Source: Vibrio sp. 05-20-BW147 (GTDB lineage Bacteria; Pseudomonadota; Gammaproteobacteria; Enterobacterales; Vibrionaceae). Taken from it: a stretch of 64,000 bases of DNA. Made by a program: the position numbers and the translations under genes. The notes beneath the pieces were generated by a model that ran no database searches, was not told the DNA's origin, and saw only the letters and a program-made list of their open reading frames with translations. Position 1 is the first letter of the stretch; each line of letters starts with the position of its first letter. The stretch lies in NCBI RefSeq assembly GCF_013369385.1, contig NZ_SZTO01000010.1, positions 62,001 through 126,000 of the forward strand, read 5' to 3'. Of this stretch, positions 32,493 through 41,286 are shown in pieces.

Positions 32493-33233
32493 CTACCTCG
32501 TATGAATACTGAACTTACGCTCTAGGACTTTCAAACAGCCCGTAGAAACGCTGGTAAAGAAGAGGAAAATCAATGCCACTGCCATATAAAAAGTAAATGG
32601 CATTTTGGTTGAGCCTGCGGCGAGTGAGCCTACACGCACCATGTCTTCCAAACCAATAATGGACACCAGTGCGGTGGTTTTTAGCAGCACCAACCAGTTA
32701 TTACCAAAGCCGGGTAGCGCATGGCGAATCATTTGTGGCAGCAGTATGCGGCGAAATGCCAATGCCGAGCTCATCCCGTACGCTTTTGCCGCTTCAAGCT
32801 CGCCCTTATCGACCGCCATGATGGCGCCGCGGAAGGTTTCCGCCATGTACGCGCCGAAGATAAAGCCTATGGTCAGAACACCGGCAATAAAAGGGCTCAC
32901 GTCTACATAGTCAGGAAGGTAGGAGACCCATTCATGCGTGGGGTCGCTTGATGTAAACCACTCGTTGAGCCATTCATTGACGGCATAGAGAGAGTTGTTA
33001 AGAAAAATCTGGCCACCGAAGAAAATCAGCATCATCAAGACAAGATCAGGAATCCCTCTGATGATGGTGGTGTAAAGTGTGGCGATAGCACGCGCCCAAC
33101 GATAAGGTGCCATTTTGGCAAGCGCGCCCAACATGCCAAGTAACATGGCGAGCACAAGGGAAAGTAATGCTACTTCGATGGTCAACACGGCCCCTTTAAA
33201 GATAGAGGCTTCATATCCTTGTAAATCCAGCAT
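32493..33233 (-). CDS. Polar amino acid ABC transporter permease (HisQ-like)
   Basis: 246 residues with about five membrane helices. The EAA motif is LEAAKAYGMSSALAFRRILLP. Arrangement RGIPDLVLMMLIFFGG is typical of the HisMQ subfamily. AGGA lies about 10 nt before the ATG. It follows the binding-protein gene after a hairpin (33265-33305), a common device to make more binding protein than permease. Confidence 0.9.
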   Translation of the reverse strand: MLDLQGYEASIFKGAVLTIEVALLSLVLAMLLGMLGALAKMAPYRWARAIATLYTTIIRGIPDLVLMMLIFFGGQIFLNNSLYAVNEWLNEWFTSSDPTHEWVSYLPDYVDVSPFIAGVLTIGFIFGAYMAETFRGAIMAVDKGELEAAKAYGMSSALAFRRILLPQMIRHALPGFGNNWLVLLKTTALVSIIGLEDMVRVGSLAAGSTKMPFTFYMAVALIFLFFTSVSTGCLKVLERKFSIHTR

Positions 33234-33264
33234 AGGTCAGTTCCTAATCCCTAGAATCTAGAAT

Positions 33265-33305
33265 CCTAATTGCCGGGTACATCCAGGAACGAACCGGCAA
33301 TTAGG
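33265..33305 (-). promoter_or_regulatory. Intra-operon hairpin between binding-protein and permease genes
   Basis: CCTAATTGCCGG and CCGGCAATTAGG are perfect 12-bp arms separated by 17 nt. No T-tract follows, so it looks like an mRNA-stabilising or attenuating stem rather than a full terminator. Confidence 0.7.
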
Positions 33306-33323
33306 GCGAGAGTTCAGCGGTGA

Positions 33324-34094
33324 TTAGTCGCCGTATACGTCATACTTGAAGTATTTCGCCGCGATTTGCTGATAAACACCTTTTTCACGTAGTGACAGAA
33401 TCGCAGCATCCAGTTGTTTAGTCAGTTCTTTATCTTGCTTACGAACCGCAATACCAAAGCCTTCACCAAACCACTTTGGATCCGTTAGTGATGGGCCAAC
33501 AAACTCGTAGCCTTCACCACCCGCTTTGTTCAGCACGCCCTCTTCCAATGCCGAAGCATCACCCAATACTGCGGCAATACGGCCATTGGCGAGGTCTAGA
33601 TACGCTTCATCGAACGAACCGTAACGTACAATATCAACGTTCTTGCCATAGTTATCGGTTAGGTATTTGTCGTGCGTGGTTGCGCGTTGAACACCGATTT
33701 TTACGCCGCTCAGTTTGTCAAAGTCCAAGCCTGCGTCTTTCTTAGCGATGAATTTGTTTGGAATGAGCGCGTATTTACCAGTGAAATCGACTTTTTGCTT
33801 ACGCTCTTCTGTAATCGACATCGCTGCGATAATCGCATCGTATTTGCGAGCCAATAGTGACGGGATAATGCCGTCCCAATCTTGCGCGACGATCTTACAT
33901 TGCACTTTCATCTCTTCACACAAGGCATTCGCCATATCGACGTCAAAGCCTTTTAGGGAACCATCGGCTTCTGTCCAGCTAAATGGAGGGTACGCCCCTT
34001 CAATGCCAAAGCGAACCGTTTTCCATTCCTTCGCCTGAGCGATGCCCGACACAGCGGTTGCGGCCAATGTTGCTGCAAGTAACCACTTTTTCAT
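33324..34094 (-). CDS. Periplasmic amino acid-binding protein (HisJ/ArgT-like)
   Basis: 256 residues from the ATG at 34094, 7 nt after AGGAG; the ATG two codons earlier sits only 1 nt from it. Signal peptide KKWLLAATLAATAVSGIAQA, mature protein from KEWK. Family features: FGIEGAYPPFSW, GFDVDMANALCEEMKVQCKI with the conserved disulfide cysteines, DWDGIIPSLLARKYDAIIAAMSIT with the ligand region, and a HisJ-like C-terminus ending KKYF-type plus DVYGD. It captures basic amino acids or histidine in the periplasm; the exact specificity is inferred. Confidence 0.9.
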   Translation of the reverse strand: MKKWLLAATLAATAVSGIAQAKEWKTVRFGIEGAYPPFSWTEADGSLKGFDVDMANALCEEMKVQCKIVAQDWDGIIPSLLARKYDAIIAAMSITEERKQKVDFTGKYALIPNKFIAKKDAGLDFDKLSGVKIGVQRATTHDKYLTDNYGKNVDIVRYGSFDEAYLDLANGRIAAVLGDASALEEGVLNKAGGEGYEFVGPSLTDPKWFGEGFGIAVRKQDKELTKQLDAAILSLREKGVYQQIAAKYFKYDVYGD

Positions 34095-34143
34095 ATCCAT
34101 ACTCCTGTGATTGTTTTTGTATTGCGATGTTGTGTTTCGTTTT

Positions 34144-34202
34144 TAGGTTCTAGGTTCTAGGTTCTAGGTTCTAGGTTCTAGGTTCTAGGTTCTAGGTTCT
34201 AG
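34144..34202 (+). repeat. 7-bp tandem repeat array (GGTTCTA)n, about 8.4 copies
   Basis: 59 nt of perfect period-7 sequence in the intergenic space between the ATPase and binding-protein genes of the ABC operon. A second array of the same unit and orientation is at 59272-59325. Perfect units imply recent slippage. Confidence 0.95.
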
Positions 34203-34225
34203 TACGATAGAAGCCCATCACCCTT

Positions 34226-34996
34226 TTAATAAATCGATGAAATAAACTGCTTTAAACGCTCTGACTCTGGATTGGTGAACAGTTTTGACGGTGCGCCTTG
34301 TTCTTCAACCAATCCTTGATGTAGGAACATGACATGATTTGACACATCACGAGCAAACGCCATTTCATGAGTTACCACTAACATGGTGCGGCCTTCATCA
34401 GCCAGATCTCGCATTACCCCCAACACTTCACCAACCAACTCTGGGTCGAGCGCCGATGTCGGTTCGTCAAACAGCATCACTTCAGGGTCAACGGCAAGGG
34501 CGCGAGCAATCGCAGCACGTTGCTGCTGACCACCAGACAAGTGACCTGGGTAGTAATCTTTGCGCTCATACAAGCCGACTTTTTTCAGCAGGACTTCTGC
34601 TTTTTCGATCGCCTCGGCTTTAGGTACACCCAGTACATGAACGGGCGCTTCAATCACATTTTGTAGCACCGTCATGTGAGACCAGAGGTTAAAGCCCTGA
34701 AAAACCATCGCCAAGCGCGAACGGATGCGCTGGACTTGCTTTTCATTGGCAGGAATCGCCTCTCCCGCACGGTTGTTTTTCATCTGGATTAATTCGCCAT
34801 TAACCCAAATTTCACCTGCGGTGGGCGTTTCTAGTAAGTTGATGCATCTAAGGAAGGTACTCTTACCGGAGCCGGAAGAGCCAATGATGGAAATAACGTC
34901 CCCTTTATGTGCAGCAAGTGAAATGCCTTTTAGCACTTCATTCTGACCAAACGTTTTGTGCAGTTGTTTGATATCCAGCGCTGGTACTTCATGCAT
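34226..34996 (-). CDS. Amino acid ABC transporter ATP-binding protein (HisP-like)
   Basis: 256 residues from the ATG at 34996 (GGGAG 8 nt upstream); an upstream in-frame extension to 35059 is not family-like. Walker A GSSGSGKST, Q-loop MVFQGFNLWSHM, signature LSGGQQQRAAIARALA, Walker B VMLFDEPTSALDPEL and switch His VVTHEM are all intact. It is the first gene of the operon ATPase, binding protein, permease, permease. HisP of enterobacteria is 257 residues. A tandem array lies between it and the next gene. Confidence 0.93.
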   Translation of the reverse strand: MHEVPALDIKQLHKTFGQNEVLKGISLAAHKGDVISIIGSSGSGKSTFLRCINLLETPTAGEIWVNGELIQMKNNRAGEAIPANEKQVQRIRSRLAMVFQGFNLWSHMTVLQNVIEAPVHVLGVPKAEAIEKAEVLLKKVGLYERKDYYPGHLSGGQQQRAAIARALAVDPEVMLFDEPTSALDPELVGEVLGVMRDLADEGRTMLVVTHEMAFARDVSNHVMFLHQGLVEEQGAPSKLFTNPESERLKQFISSIY

Positions 34997-35184
34997 GCGC
35001 TTGTACTCCCTGTGTTTTTTGTCACTGCCAAGGCACTCCGGCCCCTTTAATGGATACAAACTAGCATCCTATCAATTGAGTTGCAACAAATTATTAACCT
35101 GCATTTTTGGCATAGTTAAAAACGAAAAGTAGATTTATATTCACAATTTAGCAATATATTCTTTTAACAATGCATAGCGGGCAT

Positions 35185-35208
35185 AAAAAAAGCCTCCATG
35201 GGGAGGCT
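35185..35208 (-). terminator. Terminator of the unidentified lipoprotein gene
   Basis: AGCCTCC-ATGG-GGAGGCT, with a run of seven T after it on the minus strand. Confidence 0.8.
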
Positions 35209-35250
35209 ATTTAAGATTGATGAATGTCACGTCATTACAATTTATTTACA

Positions 35251-36636
35251 TCAACGAGCTAGCGATGTGAATGACGCGGTTTGTGACAAATAAGAACTCA
35301 GTTCCTTATCACTTGGCGGAATAACAAACGCTACGATATCTTCGCTTTCATATTGACGTAAAAGATTTTGTAGCTGCTTCTCACTCAACTCATCGATGTC
35401 AAATAGTTCTGTCTTTAGAGATTCTGGCATAACTGCCGACAAATCCTCGAAGCCCAAATCTGGAACTATTATTTCGCCGCTAACTGATTCACCAACAACC
35501 ACATGCTCTAAGGTCTTTAGTGAGGATCCAGAACCAGAAGACTGCGTATACTTAGCGCGAATCAACAATCTACCAGATGAGGCAACGCCACTTGTCACTA
35601 TCACTCCTTTGGATGATGCATTAGTGACAACAGGCGCAATATCAGAAACGGTAAGCGTATTCGGCAACCCGATATCAAGCGCAGATGAAAAAGCGCCGTT
35701 CAACTTAAGCGACCAGTTTTCAGCCATACCACTAGCTGAATAATGCCAATTTTGCTCGTTGGATGTGATATCAAAAGGTTGGACAGTTGAAACAGCGGGT
35801 TCGGTCCAAAAGTTAACATGATTGTTTTTGGCTACGTATATTTTTAGCGAGTCCAAGCGAGAGTTACCCGTTAAACCATCACTCCATGTCACCGTTGTGT
35901 CAAGAGGCTCTAACATTACCTGCGCCTGATTTGTGTTTAGATTGGTTGCGAATCCATAGCCATTTAATGTTCCCGTTAGAAAGCTCTTAACAAGAACAGG
36001 TTCATTCGTGTTTGTCGTGACATTTTTTATGTTAGAAGAAACAATTCCTGAATCAAACTGGGACGAAAGATACTGAAAACCATTCGCGCCATTCGGCAGG
36101 TTAGAAGTAAATACTGCAACATCAGCTGAAACTGTCGCTAACTCTTTTCCGTATTTATAACAGCCAACATTACCTTGGTTTCGTTCAATTTGAATTAACT
36201 GATTTTCTAGGAATTGCTTCTGAATCGACATAACAGAATAAAACGGTTTTGAATCAGAAGGTGAATCGATAATAGAAACAAATCCCCCATCTTCGAGCTT
36301 ATGTTTATCAATTTTCAGTACACCCGATTCATTCGGCACGAGTTTTAGATTGTTATCTATCGCCCCATTAGCTTTATGAGCGACCACACGGACATCACTC
36401 GCCAACTTAGCATACGTCAACTCAGTCGGCGTAGTGCTCGTATCTTTGGACAAAACAGTACATCCGCTAGGAACTGACAGTTGCTTACCAACTTTTTGAA
36501 TAAATTGTAAAGAGACATAGTCCGTTGGCGAAGGCGCTGGAGTTGGAGCACTCCCACCATCACTACTGCTACTACCACAACCCATTAATCCAGCAGAAAT
36601 CATGGCCACCAGCGGCATCATTTTAAATTTTGTCAT
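35251..36636 (-). CDS. Unrecognised lipoprotein
   Basis: 461 residues from the ATG at 36636 (AGGA about 8 nt upstream). Lipobox LMGC with Cys at residue 20, then a flexible Ser/Gly/Pro/Thr linker (SSSSDGG, APTPAPSPTD). The rest is beta-rich with no cysteine pattern beyond two residues (SGCTV and VGCYKY) and no catalytic motif that I know. The lack of an aspartate after the lipid Cys suggests the outer membrane. Codon use is AT-richer than its neighbours. It sits alone between the ABC operon and the DUF3360 gene. It might be a surface adhesin or matrix protein, but I cannot support that. Confidence 0.75.
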   Translation of the reverse strand: MTKFKMMPLVAMISAGLMGCGSSSSDGGSAPTPAPSPTDYVSLQFIQKVGKQLSVPSGCTVLSKDTSTTPTELTYAKLASDVRVVAHKANGAIDNNLKLVPNESGVLKIDKHKLEDGGFVSIIDSPSDSKPFYSVMSIQKQFLENQLIQIERNQGNVGCYKYGKELATVSADVAVFTSNLPNGANGFQYLSSQFDSGIVSSNIKNVTTNTNEPVLVKSFLTGTLNGYGFATNLNTNQAQVMLEPLDTTVTWSDGLTGNSRLDSLKIYVAKNNHVNFWTEPAVSTVQPFDITSNEQNWHYSASGMAENWSLKLNGAFSSALDIGLPNTLTVSDIAPVVTNASSKGVIVTSGVASSGRLLIRAKYTQSSGSGSSLKTLEHVVVGESVSGEIIVPDLGFEDLSAVMPESLKTELFDIDELSEKQLQNLLRQYESEDIVAFVIPPSDKELSSYLSQTASFTSLAR

Positions 36637-36876
36637 TCTCTCATCCTGATACGGCAACATTTCGCCAAATAAAAATCACTGACGGCTTTCTTGCAAAAAT
36701 AGCGCCAACTTGTGTTATTCCCTACTCACTATCCGCTCAATAATGCTCACCAAGACGCATATCCGTTAAAATTTATCTAAAAATAGCCCCGCTCTGAAAG
36801 CAAATTACACATAAAAACCAAGGACTTTTCTCATACTGGCTACTTTCTGTAGTTTTCTTTCACATCTTTTCTTAAA

Positions 36877-36918
36877 GTGATCTAAATCAATCATCCTAAA
36901 GGGTTAACTTGCTAGACT
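36877..36918 (+). promoter_or_regulatory. FNR site and -10 of the DUF3360 gene (class II geometry)
   Basis: GTGATCTAAATCAA (36877-36890) matches 9 of 10 bases of the FNR consensus TTGAT-N4-ATCAA. A -10-like TAGACT lies at 36913-36918. The start it predicts, about 36925, is 41.5 bp from the centre of the site, the classic spacing for FNR activation. No -35 is needed in this arrangement, and none is evident. Confidence 0.65.
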
Positions 36919-36924
36919 CGGCGG

Positions 36925-37104
36925 TAAAGTTGAGGCTGATCCCAGTCATCAAAAATAGTAAAACTTAGCCATACTTAGGCACGTAGCCTTCGTGCGACAA
37001 TAGAGCAAACACCTAGCGATGGCTATTGTTAGGACAAAACCGCAGGAAGCGGAACACTAGAATTCAGAAAGAATTACTAACTTTTATAAATATATGAGGA
37101 ATCT
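36925..37104 (+). ncRNA. Long structured leader of the DUF3360 mRNA (possible cis-regulatory RNA)
   Basis: About 180 nt untranslated. TAGCCAT (36966-36972) pairs with ATGGCTA (37019-37025), and ACAATAG (36997-37003) pairs with CTATTGT (37023-37029); the two 7-bp helices share bases and exclude each other. Further stems are GCACG/CGTGC (36979-36995) and CCGC/GCGG (37040-37052). I could not match it to GEMM, glycine, TPP, lysine, cobalamin, SAM, fluoride or guanidine classes. The structure is visible; a riboswitch role is inference. Confidence 0.45.
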
Positions 37105-38652
37105 ATGTCAGACGCAGTGAATAAAGTGCATTCTGATTCAGATATTGAAACGAAGAGCTACAGTGAGCTTCATCGCCCAGCATCTGAATTTGCCAGCCGC
37201 TCAGACTACCTAGACCACGAACTGCAAATCATGAAACCACGCCGTTTCGGTTTGAACCTTCCTGGTCGTGACTTCCGTTTTGAACTTGAGGACCTTGTTC
37301 CTGCGCTTGCTGGTACTATCGGTATTATTGCGATGTACTCTGCAGTAATGATGTCTTGGGCAGACGGTTTAACTCAAGCTTGGGACCACGTTAACTTAGG
37401 TAAAGAATTTGCTATCGAAGTGGCGCGTGTGGAAATGTTGTTCCCTGCGTTATTCTTCTGTGTTATCGCTTCTGGCTTTGTGAACCCACGAGCCAACTTA
37501 GCGGGTAACCACGGTCCAATGATCCCTCTTATCGGCGCGATTGCTCTCGCTGGTGCTCACCCTCTTGCATTGGCACTTCTACTTGGCGTGTTTGGTCTAC
37601 TACTGAGCTACTTTAAAGGTGGTTCTAAACTGGTGAACCTCACCTCCGAAGGTACGGCAGGTGGCTTGTTGATCTTCCTCGGCTTTACTGGGACGATGAG
37701 CCAAATTACTTCCATTCAAGAATGGGCCGTTGGCTTGCAATCTGCCGACGTGGCTGCTGGCAGCCTAGGCTACATTGGTTTGGTTGTGCTTGGCATTAAC
37801 ATCGTTATTTACGCACTGCTTGCTAAACTGAACCTGCGTTGGTTGGCAATCCCAGTGTGTGCGTTTACCGGCTTGGTGATTGCACTTGCACTTGGTGCGG
37901 GCTTCGATCTTAAGTTCGAAACGGAAATGGGCCTACCTAACCTGAACCCAGTTTACTGGTGGGGCAGCACTGAGACAGGTTGGCAACTTGGCCTACCAAC
38001 ACTGCAGCACTTTATCGCCTCTCTACCATTTGCGATTCTAGCGGTAGCAATGTGGTCGCCAGATTTCCTTGGCCACCGTATTTTCCAAGAATTGAACTAT
38101 CCTAAGAAGACTGAAAAAGTATTGATGGATGTCGATGACACGATGACCATGTGTTCTATCCGTCAAATGGTGGGTACTGCGCTTGGTGGTGGTAACATCA
38201 CATCATCTTGGGGTACCTACATGATCCCAGCTGCGATTGCGAAGCGTCCAATCCCTGGCGGTGCGATTATCCTAGGCTGTTTGGTGATGACGATTGCGGT
38301 TCTTGGTTTCCCAATGGACGTTGCGGTATGGCCACCAGTAATGCGCTGTGCGCTGCTAGTGGGTGTATTCCTACCGCTACTTGAAGCGGGTATGCAGATG
38401 GTTCGTAGCACAAAAGATTCACAAGCAGCGGGTATCTGTATCTTCGGTTCTGCGGTTGTGAACCCTGTACTTGCATGGGCACTGACTATGCTACTAGATA
38501 ATAATGGCCTAATCGGCGACAAAGAGCGTGCATCTAAACTGTCTTTTGTCGATAAAGTAGTGATTCCGGGTGGTGTTCTTATTATCTGTCTAGTTGCTAT
38601 GCTTGCTGTAGGTATGCTAGAAAGCCAATACGGCATCAAAGCTTGGCTATAA
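37105..38652 (+). CDS. DUF3360 family membrane transporter
   Basis: 515 residues. A soluble N-terminal ~60 residues is followed by about 11-12 membrane segments. The segments NPRANLAGNHGPMIPLIGAI and GGGNITSSWGTYMIPAAIA resemble the half-helix motifs of the NCS2/SulP (UraA-like) fold, so a 7+7 inverted-repeat permease of an anion or nucleobase is plausible. The substrate is unknown. GAGG lies 7 nt before the ATG. The gene precedes pflB on the same strand, where enterobacteria have focA, but ends in its own terminator. An FNR site suggests anaerobic expression. Confidence 0.82.
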   Translation: MSDAVNKVHSDSDIETKSYSELHRPASEFASRSDYLDHELQIMKPRRFGLNLPGRDFRFELEDLVPALAGTIGIIAMYSAVMMSWADGLTQAWDHVNLGKEFAIEVARVEMLFPALFFCVIASGFVNPRANLAGNHGPMIPLIGAIALAGAHPLALALLLGVFGLLLSYFKGGSKLVNLTSEGTAGGLLIFLGFTGTMSQITSIQEWAVGLQSADVAAGSLGYIGLVVLGINIVIYALLAKLNLRWLAIPVCAFTGLVIALALGAGFDLKFETEMGLPNLNPVYWWGSTETGWQLGLPTLQHFIASLPFAILAVAMWSPDFLGHRIFQELNYPKKTEKVLMDVDDTMTMCSIRQMVGTALGGGNITSSWGTYMIPAAIAKRPIPGGAIILGCLVMTIAVLGFPMDVAVWPPVMRCALLVGVFLPLLEAGMQMVRSTKDSQAAGICIFGSAVVNPVLAWALTMLLDNNGLIGDKERASKLSFVDKVVIPGGVLIICLVAMLAVGMLESQYGIKAWL

Positions 38653-38668
38653 GCTTTCAAAAAAAGTG

Positions 38669-38699
38669 TGGGTGGTGCTGGTCACCACCCAAATTTTTT
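38669..38699 (+). terminator. Terminator of the DUF3360 gene
   Basis: GGGTGGTG, a short loop, CACCACCC, then AAATTTTTTT. Confidence 0.88.
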
Positions 38700-38797
38700 T
38701 GAATTTAACTGGCTTTTATTGATTTAGTTTAAGGTTTGCAAAAAAATTTTAGTATACCCTAGAGGCAAGTTGATAAGGCAAGACGTGTAACTCAGTG

Positions 38798-38844
38798 ACA
38801 ATATGTATCATTTTATGAACAGTTCGCAAATCGATACATATTGT
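38798..38844 (+). promoter_or_regulatory. 12-bp inverted repeat upstream of pflB
   Basis: ACAATATGTATC (38798-38809) and GATACATATTGT (38833-38844) are exact complements with a 23-nt spacer, 97 nt before the pflB start. It may be a leader hairpin or a double operator. Confidence 0.6.
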
Positions 38845-38940
38845 TATTCATAAGAGTGTACTGCTCCTCTTTAATATGAGGATGGCTGGCTCAACAGCCA
38901 CAACAGTACGTGTTTTTTCTACTAAAAAGGTAGGTATGTC

Positions 38941-41217
38941 ATGGCAGAGCAATTTGCTAAAGCTTGGGAAGGTTTTGCAGCAGGTGACTGGCAAAACGAA
39001 GTAAACGTTCGTGATTTCATTCAAAAGAACTACACTCCGTACGAAGGCGACGAATCTTTCCTAGTTTCTGAAGGTACTGAAGCGACTAACAAGCTTTGGG
39101 CTAAGGTAATGGAAGGTATCAAAGTTGAAAACTCAACTCACGCTCCAGTTGATTTCGATACTGACCTAATCTCTACCATCACTGCTCACGATGCAGGCTA
39201 CATTGAAAAAGATCTAGAGACTATCGTTGGTCTACAAACTGACGCACCTCTAAAACGCGCTATCATCCCTAACGGTGGTATCCGCATGGTTGAAGGTTCT
39301 TGTAAAGTTTACGGTCGTGAACTAGACCCTCAAATCTCTAAAATCTACACTGAATACCGCAAAACACACAACGCTGGCGTATTCGATATCTACACTCCAG
39401 ATATCCTAGCTTGTCGTAAGTCTGGTGTTCTAACTGGTCTTCCAGATGCTTACGGCCGTGGTCGTATCATCGGTGACTACCGCCGTGTTGCACTTTACGG
39501 TATCGACTTCCTAATGAAGGACAAACTGGCTCAATTCAAGTCTCTACAAGCGCGTTTTGAGAACGGTGAAGATCTTCAAATGACGATGCAACTTCGTGAA
39601 GAAATTGCTGAGCAACACCGCGCTCTAGGTCAAATGAAAGTGATGGCAGCGAAATACGGTTACGATATTTCTCGCCCAGCTGAAACTGCACAAGAAGCTA
39701 TCCAGTGGACTTACTTCGGCTACCTAGCGGCTGTTAAGTCTCAAAACGGTGCTGCAATGTCTCTAGGCCGTACTTCTACGTTCCTAGACGTGTACATCGA
39801 GCGTGATATCGCTGCAGGTAAGATCACTGAAGTTGAAGCTCAGGAAATGATCGACCACTTCGTAATGAAACTACGTATGGTTCGTTTCCTACGTACTCCT
39901 GAGTACGATGATCTATTCTCTGGCGACCCAATCTGGGCAACAGAATCTATGGGTGGTATGGGTCTTGACGGTCGTACGCTAGTAACGCGTTCAAACTTCC
40001 GTTTCCTAAACTCTCTATACACTATGGGTCCTTCTCCAGAGCCAAACATCACTGTACTTTGGTCTGAGCAACTACCTGAAGGCTTCAAGAAGTTCTGTGC
40101 GAAAGTCTCTATCGATACTTCTTCAATCCAGTACGAAAACGACGACCTAATGCGTCCAGACATGAACTCTGACGACTACGCGATCGCATGTTGTGTATCT
40201 CCAATGGTTGTTGGTAAGCAAATGCAGTTCTTCGGCGCTCGTGCAAACCTTGCAAAAACGATGCTTTACGCAATCAACGGTGGTGTTGATGAGAAGCTGA
40301 AAATGCAAGTTGGTCCAGTAATGCCTAAGATCACTTCAGAAGTCCTAAGCTTCGACGAAGTGTGGAGCAGCCTAGACCACTTCATGGATTGGCTAGCGAA
40401 GCAGTACGTTGCTGCACTAAACGCAATCCACTTCATGCACGACAAGTACAGCTACGAAGCAGCGCTAATGGCACTGCACGATCGTGACGTTTACCGCACA
40501 ATGGCTTGTGGTATCGCTGGTCTATCTATCGCAGCTGACTCACTATCTGCAATCAAGTACGCGAAAGTGAAACCAATTCGTGACGAAGATGGCGTAGCAA
40601 TCGACTTCGAAATCGAAGGCGACTACCCTAAATTCGGTAACAACGATGCTCGCGTAGATGATATCGCTTGTGAACTTGTTGAAGTGTTCATGAACAAGAT
40701 CCGTAAGCTGAAGACATACCGTGACGCGGTTCCTACTCAGTCTATCCTAACTATCACTTCTAACGTGGTATACGGTAAGAAGACAGGTAACACGCCAGAC
40801 GGTCGTCGCGCAGGTGCTCCATTTGCACCAGGTGCAAACCCAATGCACGGTCGTGATGAGAAAGGTGCGGTAGCGTCGCTAACTTCAGTAGGTAAACTAC
40901 CGTTTGCACACGCTAAAGATGGTATCTCTTACACCTTCTCTATCGTACCTAATGCTCTAGGTAAGGATGAGAACTCACAACGTGCTAACCTTGCAGGCTT
41001 GATGGATGGTTACTTCCACCACGAAGCGGGCATCGAAGGCGGTCAACACTTGAACGTAAACGTTCTAAACCGTGACACGCTTCTAGACGCAGTTAAGCAC
41101 CCAGAGAAGTACCCACAGCTGACTATCCGTGTATCTGGATACGCAGTTCGCTTTAACTCTCTAACTGCAGAACAGCAGCAAGACGTTATCGCGCGTACTT
41201 TCACTGAATCTCTATAA
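38941..41217 (+). CDS. pflB: Pyruvate formate-lyase (formate C-acetyltransferase)
   Basis: 758 residues. This glycyl-radical enzyme splits pyruvate to acetyl-CoA and formate in anaerobic growth. The catalytic cysteine pair is C417-C418 (ACCVSPM) and the radical glycine is G733 in RVSGYAVRF, one less than the E. coli numbering. Codon bias is extreme (CTA leucine, GGT glycine, CGT arginine), indicating very high expression. It is monocistronic, ending at the terminator at 41234. The activating enzyme gene pflA is not in this window. The 288-bp upstream gap contains a 12-bp inverted repeat; I found only a weak FNR-like sequence. Confidence 0.98.
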   Translation: MAEQFAKAWEGFAAGDWQNEVNVRDFIQKNYTPYEGDESFLVSEGTEATNKLWAKVMEGIKVENSTHAPVDFDTDLISTITAHDAGYIEKDLETIVGLQTDAPLKRAIIPNGGIRMVEGSCKVYGRELDPQISKIYTEYRKTHNAGVFDIYTPDILACRKSGVLTGLPDAYGRGRIIGDYRRVALYGIDFLMKDKLAQFKSLQARFENGEDLQMTMQLREEIAEQHRALGQMKVMAAKYGYDISRPAETAQEAIQWTYFGYLAAVKSQNGAAMSLGRTSTFLDVYIERDIAAGKITEVEAQEMIDHFVMKLRMVRFLRTPEYDDLFSGDPIWATESMGGMGLDGRTLVTRSNFRFLNSLYTMGPSPEPNITVLWSEQLPEGFKKFCAKVSIDTSSIQYENDDLMRPDMNSDDYAIACCVSPMVVGKQMQFFGARANLAKTMLYAINGGVDEKLKMQVGPVMPKITSEVLSFDEVWSSLDHFMDWLAKQYVAALNAIHFMHDKYSYEAALMALHDRDVYRTMACGIAGLSIAADSLSAIKYAKVKPIRDEDGVAIDFEIEGDYPKFGNNDARVDDIACELVEVFMNKIRKLKTYRDAVPTQSILTITSNVVYGKKTGNTPDGRRAGAPFAPGANPMHGRDEKGAVASLTSVGKLPFAHAKDGISYTFSIVPNALGKDENSQRANLAGLMDGYFHHEAGIEGGQHLNVNVLNRDTLLDAVKHPEKYPQLTIRVSGYAVRFNSLTAEQQQDVIARTFTESL

Positions 41218-41233
41218 TCTAGAGCTCAGTTAG

Positions 41234-41264
41234 AAAAAACCGGCACTCAGTTGCCGGTTTTTTT
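41234..41264 (+). terminator. Terminator of pflB
   Basis: AAAAAACCGGCA, a 6-nt loop, TGCCGGTTTTTT: a 12-bp stem with a T-tract. Confidence 0.9.
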
Positions 41265-41286
41265 ATTTGTCCTAGCATGCCATGGG

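Larger units (their letters stand above)
36637..37104. other. Regulatory region upstream of the DUF3360 transporter
   Basis: 468 bp with no gene. The left half serves the divergent lipoprotein gene. The right half holds an FNR-type site, a -10 and a long leader described separately. Confidence 0.75.

Noticed and set aside
36961..37035. GEMM-like words (GCGACA, GAGCAAAC) in the DUF3360 leader
   Set aside because: The essential GACGCAAAGCC and GGTAGGTAGCGGGG parts are missing, so it is not a c-di-GMP-I riboswitch.
38720..38740. TTGATTTAGTTTAA as an FNR site of pflB
   Set aside because: Only about 7 of 10 consensus bases match; not strong enough to call although FNR control of pflB is likely.
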